Part shown: one piece after another, positions 45,132-56,575 of the stretch
How positions within the stretch are numbered: the stretch's first letter is position 1
Layout: each line of letters starts with the position of its first letter
Translations under genes and position numbers: made by a program
Origin: Akanthomyces muscarius
Taxonomy: Eukaryota > Ascomycota > Sordariomycetes > Hypocreales > Cordycipitaceae
Reading direction: 5' to 3'
Length of the DNA stretch: 64,000 nucleotides
NCBI RefSeq assembly: GCF_028009165.1
Contig: NW_026611618.1
Coordinates: 1,364,001 to 1,428,000, forward strand
The notes under the pieces: generated by a model
Databases searched by the model: none
What the model saw: the letters and a program-made list of their open reading frames with translations, nothing else
Told to the model about the DNA's origin: nothing

Positions 45132-47819
45132 ATGCCGTCCAATGCTGCCCAACGACAACGTGATGGCGAAACGCGAGCCAATACCACGCCTACTGTGAAA
45201 CTGTGGGACGGGCACAAACGAATAGCAGTAGAATGGACAGGACTACACAGGGTAAGCAATCTGCGGCTACCACGTCGGGGTTTAATTAACTCAGCGATAC
45301 AGGAGCCCAAACTGTGGACTGCCAAAGGCGATTGTCTTGTTTATTTGTACGGCAAGGGCCACTGTAATGCAGGTGCTTCGTTTCGCATCGACTTTAGTGC
45401 CTTGGTCAGGAAACGATGCTATGCTTTCGTCAAAAAGTACGTTGACTGGCAAGGCCTTGAGTTCGCCCTGCCCAAGACCGACGACGACTGGGATCGATTT
45501 TACCCTAAACGAATGGTGTCATTGTATGTACCAGCCGCACCGGGCAGCACACGATCGGAAATATCACAACAGCATCTTTCAATCCGCAACTTCCTAGCAT
45601 GGGTGACAGGGCTGCCACTGGTTGGAACCCACCTCGGCGGCGAGATTCTGGCTTTGTTTCGAAACATGGTTCTTTACCGACCGTTTGACACGGACTCTAC
45701 CACAGATCTGTTGGCGTATCTTGAATGCGCTGGATACCTGGACATTGTAGCACAGCAAAATCATGCTCTTGCCGTTTTATACGTCGCCGAATCTCTGCGA
45801 CAGCGAGATCTATACACCCGCGCATTTGTACACTGCGTAGGGTTGGGGGAGCGCCTGTATCAGAGCACTGAATACACGGTACGTAGACCACTTTTGGGCG
45901 ATGACCGGCAGCGCTAATAACTCATCTAGAAAATCAGCCTTGTCTCAAGAAAACTTATCAGAACTGCGAGCCATGATCTAAAGGCCAAGCTAGATGGCGC
46001 TGTTGAAGATCTCGGCTCATTTCTCGACGAGGAGCTGTCAGAAAGTCGACTTGGCCTGCCTCATGGTGTCCGTGCTCACCTCGACAGATTTCGCAGCGCT
46101 CTATCGACTTTCTACACGGCCAAATTTGGTTATTTCCCGCCTCGGGACTTTGACGCCAAAGCCGTCCAGGCGATGTCGGAAGATTTTGAGGCCTTGTACG
46201 ACCTTCTGGTAGATGACGGCGCCGGAACGCCTGGCATGGTCGGAGGAAACAACGGCGGCGGACTGTGCATGTTGCAGATCATTCGTACTTTCGACAGCCG
46301 CAACTCGTTTGAGACACGTCAGCACCCTCTGCCTCTTCTCCCGACTGCATCCGAAGTCCTTCGCAAGACGCGCCGCATGCCGTGGCTTGGTCGCGGAGAG
46401 ATGGAGAAGCCGACCAATCGACTTGTCGCTCATACAGCGCTGATCAAAGCATCCAACTGGCGCGAATCTTCCTTCAAGAATGGCCTCGTGCGAATGTATC
46501 GAGACTTTGAAGGCAAATCCTTGGAACCGTCCGCCAACAAGATGGACAAATCAGAGAATGTATCCATCACCGATGCCCGCAAGGTGCGCTGGATCTTGAT
46601 CTATGCCATGTGCCAGGTTCTGCGCAACATCTCAAAACAGGTGCCGCAAGTGGCCGGCGAGCGGGCACCTTATTTTCTCAGTGCGTCCGCGGCCGACCTC
46701 CCGCCTTGGAACACGGCCATCGACACAGGAATGGACGTTCCCATTTTGAACAGCGCGTTGCCGACCATGCCTGAATGCGCCGACGAACCTTGGCAGCCCA
46801 GATTTGCCGACGGAATGGAGATAAAACCTGACGTTGATTATTTTGCGCTGACGCACGGTGCTGAACGCCAACGACCAGAAAAGCTGGGGCGCAGGCAGTC
46901 TATGCCAGTGACACAGGCTACAGTGTCACCGACGACTCTGTCGCCGTCAAAGCCGGGGACGGGTAATGCCATTGCGCGTCGGTCAACAATACGAAACTCC
47001 ATCAGGCGACGACTTCGCCCAGGCTCTGCAAGCTCTGCAACTGCCCCCTCATTCTCCCCCACCAAGAGCGCCTACCACGAGATTGTGATTCATGGTTATG
47101 GGAATGGAACCAACGACGTGAAGCTTGAGCGGCGCAACACTGTGGGTTGTGACAACTCTGAGGCTGGCAGGATCCCTTCCGCAAGCCTACCAAGCCACCC
47201 GCGTCTCCCAAACATTACCTCGCCGGCTTTCAAGCATGAACCGACCCCGGCACAGAGCCGCCGTAGCTCCAATAGGAGTAGCAACGCCAGCTCCATTGGA
47301 ACCCTGGACTCGCAAGCTGCATCGGGCTCGGCCTCGCCTGCGACCATTATCACCCCCGAGTTTGAGCAAACCGCGGTGGAGCCCATCATTGTTCGCAACT
47401 CTTCGCACAAGAGCCTCACCCAGCGCTACCCGATGAAGTCGGTGCTGGAAACCATTGGCCGCACCTCGAGTAAGCGTCGCGGGTCGCTCGCCGGCACCGC
47501 AGGCCAAGAGCTGCCGCTGCCGCCCACGTCGCAGCAGCAGCAGCAACCGCCATTCACTAGCGGTCTGTCTCGGGCCGTGAGCGTGCGCAAGAGCTTACTG
47601 CCGGAGAGCTGGACGCTGGCGGGGCGCACAGCGACGTTTGAGCAAGATATTAATGAGGAGGACGAGGTGGTGACGCTGCAGTCGGAAGCGGACGAGTGGG
47701 TTGCGATGCAAGCATTCTTGGACGACGACGACGAGCTGGACGGGAGGATGGCGCACAAGGGAGCCACGCCGGGATGGGAGCAGTATAACGACCTTGGTGG
47801 TTTGACTGAAGTTCGATGA
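45132..47819 (+). CDS. DUF8004-like fungal protein of unknown function
   Basis: Exons 45132-45251, 45303-45878 and 45930-47819, 861 residues. The first part contains VKLWDGHKRIAVEWTGLHREPKLW, DCLVYLYGKGHCNAGASFRI and PFDTDSTTDLLAYLECAGYLDIV. This is a globular region shared by many filamentous ascomycete proteins listed as DUF8004. From about residue 570 the chain is Ser/Pro/Thr-rich and disordered (RRSTIRNSIRRRLRPGSASS, a poly-Gln run near 760) and ends in an acidic stretch (EADEWVAMQAFLDDDDELD). No enzyme signature or membrane segment is present. Intron 1 (51 bp) is a multiple of three and open in frame. A cytosolic or cortical scaffold role is only a guess. Confidence 0.8.
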
Positions 47820-48705
47820 GCAGCGCAACCGAAGAAGGGGAACTGACTGCTGGTAAACGAGAAAAAGAGGACTGAGAGGTTCCTTGGGGAAAATCTCACT
47901 AATACGCAGCGCTGCTGCCACTGCCCAGCCCGAGGCGATTCTAATATCGGTGCCAGATGCTACTCGCTCAATTTCCTTGCTTGTTTTCTGTTGAGTTTAC
48001 TGACCCGCTCCGGGTTTCGGACACACATACACGCATGTGCATATCATGGTCCTGGCTTTTGTTTTTCGGTGTTTGGCAGGCCACAGAGCCTATGCATACG
48101 ATGATACCACAAAACAGTTTCTCGCAGGACAGGGAACTAGTTTTTCTTTTACTTTCTTTTTTGAACGGGATGCAATGGAAATCACCAACGTATTAGATAC
48201 ATCACTTTGAAGAAAGGCCTTTCTCTTGTCCTATACAGGCGCTATGCGCGCCGAGACTACGAATACCGTATACGGCAGCTGTCAGAAAGCGTAGCCGACG
48301 CTTTTTTTTCCCAAGTCTATATCGTGCACATATATGGTGTGTGTATGTGTCTCGGCCGAGGGAAAGATTGATTCGTTGTGCTCAAAGGTGTGTAAATAGG
48401 ACGGAGCAAGCACGCGGATCCAGTCGCAGCGCAAGGCTTCAACCGAAAAAGTAACCGAAGAAGGACGGACAACAGAAGAGTCACAGGAAACGAATTCGCA
48501 CACACGGCTGCCAGGACAGCACATCGTCGCGACGATGCTCTCCATCGCCGCTTGTTTCTGTACTCATACTGGAGCGCATGCTGTTTCTTTTTCTTCCTCT
48601 TCTTTCTTTCTCCTTTCGCATTATGCAAGAATAAAACAGTGGTATATTGCGTAAAATAAGTATAGTCAGACAAGAGGGGTTTTCAAGGTTACTTCCTTGT
48701 CCTTG
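47820..48705. other. Intergenic: converging 3' ends of DUF8004-like and EBP-like genes
   Basis: 886 bp, with no supported gene. T/C-rich stretches occur at 48590-48620. Nothing else is recognised. Confidence 0.5.
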
Positions 48706-49617
48706 CTACTCGGTCTTGACATGGGAGGCAGTCTCGATGCCTCGGAGAATGTCGCTGCCGAGAGAGTAGATCATCCAGGTCGAGCCGACGAGCCAAGCGC
48801 CGCTGCGGGAGAAGGAGTCGACGGTTAGCACAGGCCGCACGCGCGCATTCGGCGTCTGACTTACTTGGGAATGATCCAGAGAAAGACGAGGCTCACGAGG
48901 TCATTGTGGCCAATGTTGTCAAAGCCGCTATAGTATTCATTGAGCCCTGCAGCAGTCCGGTCGCGTTAGCAAGTTTCCCCAGCGCGCGTACCCATGCGCG
49001 GCAGCACGTCGGGTGCCCAACGTACAGTAGAGAATCGTCTTGGAGAGCGTCATGACGGCGGCGCTAAAGCCGATCAGGACGGCCTGGGCGCCGCAGCGAC
49101 CCGTGATTGCCCTCCTGCCGCCTGCGCCGCCGCCGCCGTCGACGGCCTTGGTGAAGAAGGCCCAGGCGTAGGCGAGGTACATGAGCGTCTCGACGGCGTT
49201 GAGGGCGCCCTGGGCGGCGGTGAAGCCGCTCTTGGCGTGAAAGGCCTTCCAGCCGTAGACGTGGTCGACCTCGCCGTAGAGCTTGTAGGGCGACCAGAGC
49301 GGCCAGTGCAGCCAGCCGTGCTCCATGGTGTGCGGGCGGCCGAGCACGTAGACCGTGTCCCAGATGACGAGCGGGAGGGAGACGCCGAGCCAGAAGAGCG
49401 TGGGCGCGTCGGGCGCGTGCGACCACCCGCCGGGCGAGGCGAGCGAGGACGACGAGGAGGAGGAGGCGGCCGGCCTGGAGAGCGACCTGCGGCGGCTGGC
49501 GGCGGCCGGGGTGCGCTTGGTGACGGCGGCGCGCGGAGGCGACGAGGGCGTCGCGGGGGCGGGGGTCTCAGGGGCGGCGCTGCCGGCGCGTGATGACGAG
49601 GAGCGGGTGCTGACCAT
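48706..49617 (-). CDS. Polytopic membrane protein resembling EBP / EXPERA family
   Basis: Exons 49617-49026, 48946-48865 and 48802-48706, 256 residues. The first 60 residues are Ser/Ala/Pro-rich and basic. Four hydrophobic segments follow: near TLFWLGVSLPLVIWDTVYVL, FTAAQGALNAVETLMYLAYAW, AQAVLIGFSAAVMTLSKTIL and SLVFLWIIPNGAWLV. The order KLYGEVDHVYGWKAF, NAVETLMYL, YSGFDNIGH and IPNGAWL parallels emopamil-binding sterol isomerases, where Asn and Trp in a NxLWL stretch line the active site. Fungi normally use Erg2 for that reaction, so the biochemical role here is unclear. The similarity is by eye. It could be a structural relative, such as a TMEM97-type protein, without enzyme activity. Widely conserved wording of the core suggests a real gene. 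Confidence 0.65.
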
Positions 49618-50895
49618 GGTGACGAGAGGGCTCGACGACTGGGGGAAGGCTGGTGCGAGGAAAGTGCGCGCAATGGGCGACGGGTGCGAAGTGAACCCAG
49701 GGCGCAGCGAGCAACAAAAGGTAAATAGGGAATAGGGTTGGTGGTGGGTGTTGATGAGACGGAGGGAGGGGACGAGCGTTTACGGTTTGAACTGGCTTAC
49801 GTAGCAGCAACTGCTGCTACATCAGGGCAGCTTATTATGGGAACGAGCAAGACGGGCGACAAAAGCAGCCCCCCTCCCGATACATCGTTGCGTGTTTCCG
49901 GCCCCAAGGCTTGTGTTTACTGGTACTATTTTTTCCTTAGCTCGATGCCACTCAAATCACAGCTTCCCTCTTCATCACCAAGTCCGTGTGGGGACGAGCA
50001 ACCTCCAAACTAACTAGCGACATGTGTTTTTACTAGAGCTTCCCCAGACCGAAGCCCGGGGCATTTTCCATCTTTTGTTTACATCCAACGCTGGAAAGGG
50101 GCATCAGAGCGCAAACTGTTGCGACACACACAAACGCATCCTTCATCTCAACGATCGGGCCAAAGAAAGGTACTTTGGAATGCGGGGATGTGCGCCTCTG
50201 TACTCTGTACGGACACATCAACAAACCCCGGGACTAATTTAGCGGGCTGACGGGCGGCCGCTGCGATTGGTTGTGGCGACACCCCCAGAGAACGGGTAAA
50301 TGATGACAATCACCTTTGGGACACACAGTGACGCCATGGTTGGTTGGCTTTTGTTTACTTTTTCTTTGGTCGTCTTCCTCACCAGCGCAGCCGACGCGTT
50401 GCGAGCTCAAGGTACCTTGACAGCTTCAAAATGTTGTATTTTGGCCGTCTTTTTCTTCTTCTTTTTGTCCAAGTGTCAATCCTTCTTTTCGCCCATCCTT
50501 TCCCGTCGACTGTTGTACCAATCTTGTTCGCACAAACTACTGCAAGGCTTCCCCCGGATCCATTCTCCTCCGGGATTGGGCTCTATCCACCGCCCACTCG
50601 GCCGGGCGTCTTAATCTCTCCGTGCCCATGGATTCTCTTCTTCTCCTTCACATTGGCCCCGAATTTACTGCCCCTGCCAAGTACGGTGTGGCGTTGCAAA
50701 GGCGAACACGCCTGTGACACGTTCTCGTAGAGTTCATTCCCGATTACGACGTTCTGGCGCTGCCAGTCTTGCCGAGTGTAGCATCCTGCAAAAACGTGCG
50801 CTGCGTAAACCTGTGCAGCAGATTGGCACAGAGTATTGACATGATGCTCTAAAAGCATATATATTCAAAAAATTTATGGAGCGCATTCAAAAGAT
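49618..50895. other. 1.3-kb intergenic region
   Basis: Between the EBP-like gene's start (minus strand) and the 3' end of the TAP-like gene. Frames inside (50300-50730) look pyrimidine-rich and non-coding. No feature is supported other than T/C-rich tracts at 50450-50470. Confidence 0.45.
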
Positions 50896-52698
50896 TCATC
50901 TACGAGGCGTCTCAATTGCATCCGTCAGCTCCCTCAGCGCCGCCATAAGCTTCTCGTCCTCGCCCATGCCCAACGCCTCCATCTTGCCCTTCTCTTCCTT
51001 CTGCTTCTTCTTCTTCTCATCCTCCGGCTTCATGAAATACGGCCCCTCCGTTGGGCACTTGGTGTGCTCCTCCTCCGGCAGCGCCCCCGTCTCCAAGAAC
51101 GCCCGCACGATGCGCGCCGAGCACGGCGACGGCATCGCCAGCGAGCAGTGCCCGTAGCCCTGCACCTCGACGAGACGCGCGCCGACAAACGCCCCGCGCG
51201 CCACTTTCGCATTCACCAGCGGGCAGATGGGGTCGTACGTCGTCGAGAGCACCAGCAGCGGGTGCCGCGTCTCGACGCCGTGTCGTGCCGCCCGAAAGTC
51301 GTGCGCCTTGGGAATCGCCCACTGCGCGCGGCCCATGTAGTGACCCACGTTGCTGGCGCTGTACGGCAGGTAGTCCTTGACAAACGGCAAGATAATGTCG
51401 AGCGCGTCGCGCTTCTTGGAGGGCCAGCGCGAGGTGCCGGCGGGCGCGTCGTTGAACTCGACGAAGCGGCCCGACTCGCTCATGCCGGCCTCGGGGTCGC
51501 TAAAGTTGCGGCCCAGGCCGCCCCAGGCCGTCAGGGCCCCGGTACCGTTGCCCTGCATCAGCTGCGCGAGGTTGTCGGCGAGCGCGTACCAGCCCTCAGG
51601 CTTGTACATGCTGCTGAAGACGCCGCCCATGACCGTCTCGTACTTGATGGTGCCGAAAAAGGTGCTGTTGACGTAGACGGTGGCCGGGTCCTCCTTGAGG
51701 CCGTCGATGAGACGCGTCACGTTGCGCTCCAGGTCGCGCTTCGTGTCCGCGACAAAGTGCAGCGGGCAGGCCTCGCCCGCCTTGGCGCACTCGTCAAAGA
51801 AGCCCGAAAAGGCGTTGCCCGTGTCGACAAAGTCCGTCTCCATGAGCAGCTCGTCGTACCACAGGAAATCGTCCACCACGCCGTCGACAATGACGCGCTC
51901 CGAGCGATTCGGGAACAGCGTCGCGTACGTCTGCCCCAGCACGGTGCCGTAGCTGAAACCCCAGTAGTAGAGGTTGTCCTGCCCGACAGCATCCAAGATC
52001 GAGTTCATGTCGGCGGCCGTCTGCGGCGTGTTGACGTGCGGCCCGTGCTCGCCCATGTTGTCGGCGCACGCGCGCATAAAGTTGCCCGTCTCGCCCCAGA
52101 GCTTGGCGTCCTGCTCCGGGTCGTCCGTCAGCTGCGGCGTCAGCTCCAGCCGGCGGTCGGGGCTGTCGAAGCACTCGGCGCGGGGCCGCGACCCCGCGAT
52201 GCCGCGTGGGTCAAACGACAAGAGGTGGAACTTGTCCTCGCCGACAATGGTGTGCACGGCGCCGGCCTTGCGGTGCATAAAGTCGAGGCCGCTGCCGCCG
52301 GGTCCGCCCGGGTTGAGGAGGATGTTGGTGGTGGCGTTGGCGCCGCCGCGACGGCGCATCAGCGGAATGTAAAAGGTCTTGTTGCCGGAGCGCTCGTCGT
52401 CGAACTGGTCCATGGGCACGTCGATCGAGCTGCACTCGACCGGCTTGTCGGCAATCTCGCCGCAGGGTGTCCAGGCGATGGACTCGCCCGGGTATCGGAG
52501 CTCCTTGCCATGCTTGCCGTGGCTGCCGGGACGCACAATCAGGAAAATGGCGACGGCGGCGGCAGCGGCAGAGACAACGACGAGAAGTGCCCAGAGTATG
52601 CTGCGCTTTCGCCGCCAGATGGGGATGGGCGGCTGGCGTGCGGCCGCCGCCTCCTCCTCGGCGTTGTTAGGCAACAGAGGTGCTCGTTCGCCGTCCAT
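50896..52698 (-). CDS. TAP-like alpha/beta-hydrolase (tripeptidyl aminopeptidase-type), membrane-anchored
   Basis: Intronless. From the Met at 52698 (MDGERAPLLPNN) it has 600 residues. The frame extends upstream to a possible Met at 52818, but the di-leucine-like N-terminus suits a true start here. One helix (about residues 33-55) anchors a lumenal or extracellular domain. The domain holds NILLNPGGPGGSG (oxyanion region), nucleophile Ser249 in GFSYGTVLG, Asp489 in TTYDPICP and His517 in GYGHCSL. The C-terminal TAP-like domain surrounds Asp and His. Several N-glycosylation sites are present (NKT, NVT, NGT). The C-tail is Lys/Glu-rich. Relatives cleave tripeptides or esters; the substrate is unknown. 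Localization may be vacuolar or Golgi. Confidence 0.88.
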   Translation of the reverse strand: MDGERAPLLPNNAEEEAAAARQPPIPIWRRKRSILWALLVVVSAAAAAVAIFLIVRPGSHGKHGKELRYPGESIAWTPCGEIADKPVECSSIDVPMDQFDDERSGNKTFYIPLMRRRGGANATTNILLNPGGPGGSGLDFMHRKAGAVHTIVGEDKFHLLSFDPRGIAGSRPRAECFDSPDRRLELTPQLTDDPEQDAKLWGETGNFMRACADNMGEHGPHVNTPQTAADMNSILDAVGQDNLYYWGFSYGTVLGQTYATLFPNRSERVIVDGVVDDFLWYDELLMETDFVDTGNAFSGFFDECAKAGEACPLHFVADTKRDLERNVTRLIDGLKEDPATVYVNSTFFGTIKYETVMGGVFSSMYKPEGWYALADNLAQLMQGNGTGALTAWGGLGRNFSDPEAGMSESGRFVEFNDAPAGTSRWPSKKRDALDIILPFVKDYLPYSASNVGHYMGRAQWAIPKAHDFRAARHGVETRHPLLVLSTTYDPICPLVNAKVARGAFVGARLVEVQGYGHCSLAMPSPCSARIVRAFLETGALPEEEHTKCPTEGPYFMKPEDEKKKKQKEEKGKMEALGMGEDEKLMAALRELTDAIETPRR

Positions 52699-53229
52699 GA
52701 CTGCGGGCGGGAGATGCACGTATGCTTTGGCAATGTAGCGACGGCGATACGTCTGTTTGGCTAAGGATAAAATAAGACGGAAGCTGTAGAAGGTTGTAGG
52801 GAATGAGAATATGGCCAAAAGAACCCCCCACTTGACGATTGCTGATGAAACTGAGCTTGCGCAAGCACGTCTTGTGACTGAAGCTGAAAGCGGAAGGCAG
52901 GTGGCCGTAGAGGTTGGCCTCGGGTACGGTTCACGACTCCGAGCCTATTACCTGAGCGACGAAAGTCTAGCCCAGCCACATGAGACGCCTCTAAATCTCA
53001 AAAAAGTAATTACAAATCAGCTTTTTTTTATATGTCAAAAGAGGTAGTTTTAGAGATGGTAATTGTCGCCGTGTTAATGGTTGGATACCCAGTAACCGAA
53101 GCTCATGCAGCTCGCGATAAGATAGCATCGCGGCTTTAGCTGCACACCACTTGCATCAACACAAGACAGGGCAAGCCTAAAATGACCAAACTTTGCAGTC
53201 TTTTTAACCAAAGTAGCTACCCTCATAGA
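52699..53229. other. Intergenic: leader of TAP-like gene and 3' flank of DUF924 gene
   Basis: 531 bp between two minus-strand genes. No further gene. T-run at 53022-53031. Confidence 0.5.
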
Positions 53230-54376
53230 TTATTTACTCCCAAACGTATCACCGCCGCTCTCCAAAAACTCCTTTTCCCTAGTGGTCGTCTCCCTCTCCA
53301 GCGCCTCATTCCGATGCGGATACCTTCCAAACTTCGTGATGATGTCCTCATGGCGCCTCGCAAAGTCGAGTTGCTGACGCACCAGCGCCCGCGCCGCCTC
53401 TTCATTCCCATGCACGACCCGCCACGCGCGTCTCCTGTACCCATCCGCCTGCTCATCCACCTTGTCCTCCGCCAGCAGCATCTCTACATCGCGCGCAAGC
53501 GCCTCGTACTGCCGGCGGCACTCGTCGTGCATGGCCACGTCCTCGGCATGCTCGAACGGCAGGTAGAACCACGCCCGGAACGCGAGCTGCCAGCGAATCT
53601 CGGGCGCAGAGTGCGGCACGCCCGCGGCCACAGCGGCCTGCGCCACCGCGAGCGCGAGCGGGTCAAACACGGTAAAGACGATGCGGGATGACGACCCGCG
53701 GTAGCAGTTGCGCGGGATCTGGTCGAGGAGCAGGATGAGGCTCAGCCAGTCGCACGGTTCCGTGGGCTGCACGAGCTGCAACAGGCCGGCGCCGTCGAGG
53801 CCGGATGCCTGAATGGCTTCGAGAGCAGGCTCGAATTGCGCGCTGGAACGTGAAGCGAGCTTTGCTTAGCTAGTGGGCTTTGACGGAGAAAACGCCGTGG
53901 CGGATTGGGGCGGCGGGAAGAAACTCACAGGCATGCCTTGTCAAACTCGGCGCCACCGGCGTACCAGCGCTGATGCGCGGCCTGGCCGGGCACGACGAGG
54001 TCATCGTCACCCGGCAGGTGCTCGTACCAGAAGTCGCGAACCGACTTCAAAAAGTCTCGTGTCAGCACCTTGTCGAGCGCCATGGTGTTGTTGTGAGCCG
54101 GCTTCACCGACGACGAGGCTGCCAAAGGCGCAGTTGACGTAAACGCCCGGATCGATGCTGGGCAATTCCACCTGTAGCGCCGCGCGTGTAGACCGCGAGG
54201 CGGTTGAGCTGCTGATCCGCAAGAGGCTCGCAAAAGCGAAACGCGAGAGAATTGGCGTGCTGTCGCGTTTGGTCAGTAAAAACAGGAACCGAGGGTGGCA
54301 AATGGTAAAGCGCCGACGAACCGATAGACCGTCGCAAGGGTTGAGACAACAAGGACGCGGCACCGAGTGATGCCAT
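53230..54376 (-). CDS. DUF924 family protein with probable mitochondrial presequence
   Basis: Proposed exons 54376-54322, 54259-53929 and 53842-53230, 332 residues. From the internal Met at 54083 (MALDKVLTRDF) the 255-residue core is a typical DUF924 protein: FWYEHL, RWYAGGAEFDKAC, LLLDQIPRNCYRG, FRAWFYLPFEHAED and a C-terminal FGRYPHRNEAL. Upstream, the same frame is open with no acidic residue and many Arg, Ser and Ala. A 62-bp intron with a TACTGAC branch point joins it to an ATG at 54376 (MASLGAASLL). This looks like a mitochondrial targeting sequence (RAFTSTAP). Whether the long or the short form is made is inferred. DUF924 proteins have an all-alpha fold and no proven activity. Confidence 0.75.
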
Positions 54377-54735
54377 ATGCAACGACGTCGGAGCGGATGA
54401 GTTGTAAAACCTGAGTCAGAATAAGACACAGACTTGTAATCGTGGTTTGAAAGTATTTAAAGCTGATTCCCGCGGTATCCGGGGTTGGAAACATGCTTTC
54501 AGTGCAGGGCAACACATGTGGACCGAGCTCCACTGAACCAGCACGTTACGGCCAGCACCCAGTCACTGCCGTATATACGAGATACAGTGGCGGAATAGTA
54601 TTTTTGATTTACAATTTGAGCCACGGTAGTGTTACAGAGCTTCCCAGCTCGTTTTCTTGTTTTTGAGTGTACCTGCAGCTCTTTAGAACGTCCCTCACGG
54701 ACCCTCGCTCCTATGATACAGCCCGTCTTGGCAGT
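54377..54735. other. Short intergenic region, promoter of DUF924 gene and 3' flank of GH47 gene
   Basis: 359 bp, no gene recognised. Both flanking genes are on the minus strand. Confidence 0.5.
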
Positions 54736-56575
54736 TTATACCACTGGCCTCTTGAATGGATGCGCCTCTGTATTCAAGACATACTGATCCAAATCAATAA
54801 GATCAGGTGGAGAAAAGATGAGATAATAGTACTTGAGCGTCTCTCCAAACCAAAAGCTCTGCTCGCTGTTAGCATAAATCAGCATATTGTAGGATAGCTG
54901 CACTCACCTCCATGTAATCTTCCAGATTCTTTTGTCTAGAAGCCTCATCGTAAACAGTGACAACGTCGAGGATGGCCGCGTGGCCATGCGTTGTGCGCGA
55001 GTGCCTTTCGATAGACTCAAACATCTTCCATGCAGACTCCTGGTACTCGGTGTCGCCCGTCATGCGATAGAGTAAGAACAAGCTCTCGATTGCTTCTGGG
55101 CGCAGCAGGTAGCGAGGGTCTTTTGCGGTGGTAAAACCCTTTGGCAAAATCTCCTTGTATTCTCTTCGGGCCTTTGTGCCTTCCTCCCAACGCTTCTCAT
55201 CCCATGGGCACTTGTCGGTGATTTTGGGCTCGCAGGGTACCATGTTGTATCTCTCGGGCATGACGCCGCTGTCAAAAGAATGGTAGACGTAGGCGCAGCC
55301 TTTTGCGAGCTTGGCCCCAATTGTAACATCTTCCGGGGTTTCCAACAACTTTCCGGCTAGAGCAACGGAGCCTCCGATAAAACATGTGAGGTGCTCACTC
55401 TCTGGGTCAAAATCCACGTCGCCGCTGTCTGATACCTTTGCATTACCAGAAATCAGAATATCCTCGCCACCGGGCAGCATGGGGCGAAAGAAGAGTTCCT
55501 TCTTCGCACCTGCCAAGAAGCCTTTGGTCATTTCAGCGTACATGGGGTTGCCGCCACCAAGCAGGGCGTGCATCTTGGGCAAATATTCGTAAAGAGAGTC
55601 AGCGCTGCCACCAAGGGTGAAGCTTTCGCGGCTATTGGTGTTTTTATTGGCGAGCGAAATCCATATCGGCCACAGTCCAGGGATCCTGGTCGAGTTTTGC
55701 TGATCTCTGAAAAGCTCCATGAGTCGGTTGACGACGTCGTAGTACTTGGGGTCACCAGTCACTTGCGAAAGTCTTGTCATCTCAAGTGACAGTGTACCGG
55801 GAGAAGCAGAGACGACCCATTGCTCCAGACTCAAGCCCGTGCCGAGCTTGGCGGACTCAAAGTTCATAAAATCCACTGGAAAGCGATGCTCGGTGTTGAA
55901 CGCCGAGTAGAGCATGTCGCCGAGCTCTACAGCTTTCTTAAGCAGGACTTCTCGCTTGCTCAAGTCGTACGCTGCGAGGAAGCCGCCAAGGTATCGAATG
56001 GTGGTTTCAAAGACATTGACGCGATAATCAGTCGACCTGCCGAAGTCAAGCTCAGCAACAACAGCAAGCGCCTCCTCGAATTCCTCCTTTAGCCCCAACA
56101 TCCAGAGAGCGTCGAGCCCGTCAACGAGAGTGGCCATCCAGCCAGAGAACTGGTTCTTGCCGGTGCCGGATTTGGGGTTCAGGGCATCCATTTTCCAGGC
56201 AAACTGTTTGTAGTTTTTCCAGTCATCCTGAAACACCTTGCGGACAGCAGCCCGTCGCTTCTCGCGGACCTGCGCGGCTTGCGGCGATTCTTGGCCAAAG
56301 ACGTGCTGAACCTTGGGCAGGGCTCGGGCGTTGTCCGTTGGTAGCGGGGTCACACTGTCGGGCGGCAGATACTTGTGCTTGACCTGGCTCCAGTCGAAGC
56401 TGCTCTTCTTGAAAATGACGGGCGGGCCAGAGTCGGTGTTCATAAAACGGTCGAGGCTAACATGGTGCGCCGCGTCGCCGACCTGCGGCACCGTGTTGAG
56501 GACATAGTAGATGATGCCAAATATGACCAAGCCGCCAACGATGGAGCGGACATAGCGGCGAGGGGCCAGGAACAT
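54736..56575 (-). CDS. Class I alpha-mannosidase, GH47 (mannosyl-oligosaccharide alpha-1,2-mannosidase)
   Basis: Exons 56575-54908 and 54858-54736, 596 residues. A short cytosolic tail ([10 protein letters not shown]) precedes a membrane helix ([16 protein letters not shown], about residues 11-26). The stem contains [14 protein letters not shown], followed by the (alpha/alpha)7 barrel of GH47: [53 protein letters not shown] and [14 protein letters not shown]. The second exon carries the calcium-coordinating Thr in LNTEAHPF, showing the exon is required. It trims alpha-1,2-linked mannose from N-glycans in the ER or Golgi and can aid ER-associated degradation. The type II topology suits a Golgi/ER processing enzyme rather than secreted forms. 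Exon 2 was found from the family end motif. Confidence 0.95.

Noticed and set aside
51064..52764. 566-residue open frame antisense to the TAP-like hydrolase
   Set aside because: Composition is dominated by Arg, Ala, Val and Gly with no conserved domain. The sense strand has an intact catalytic triad.
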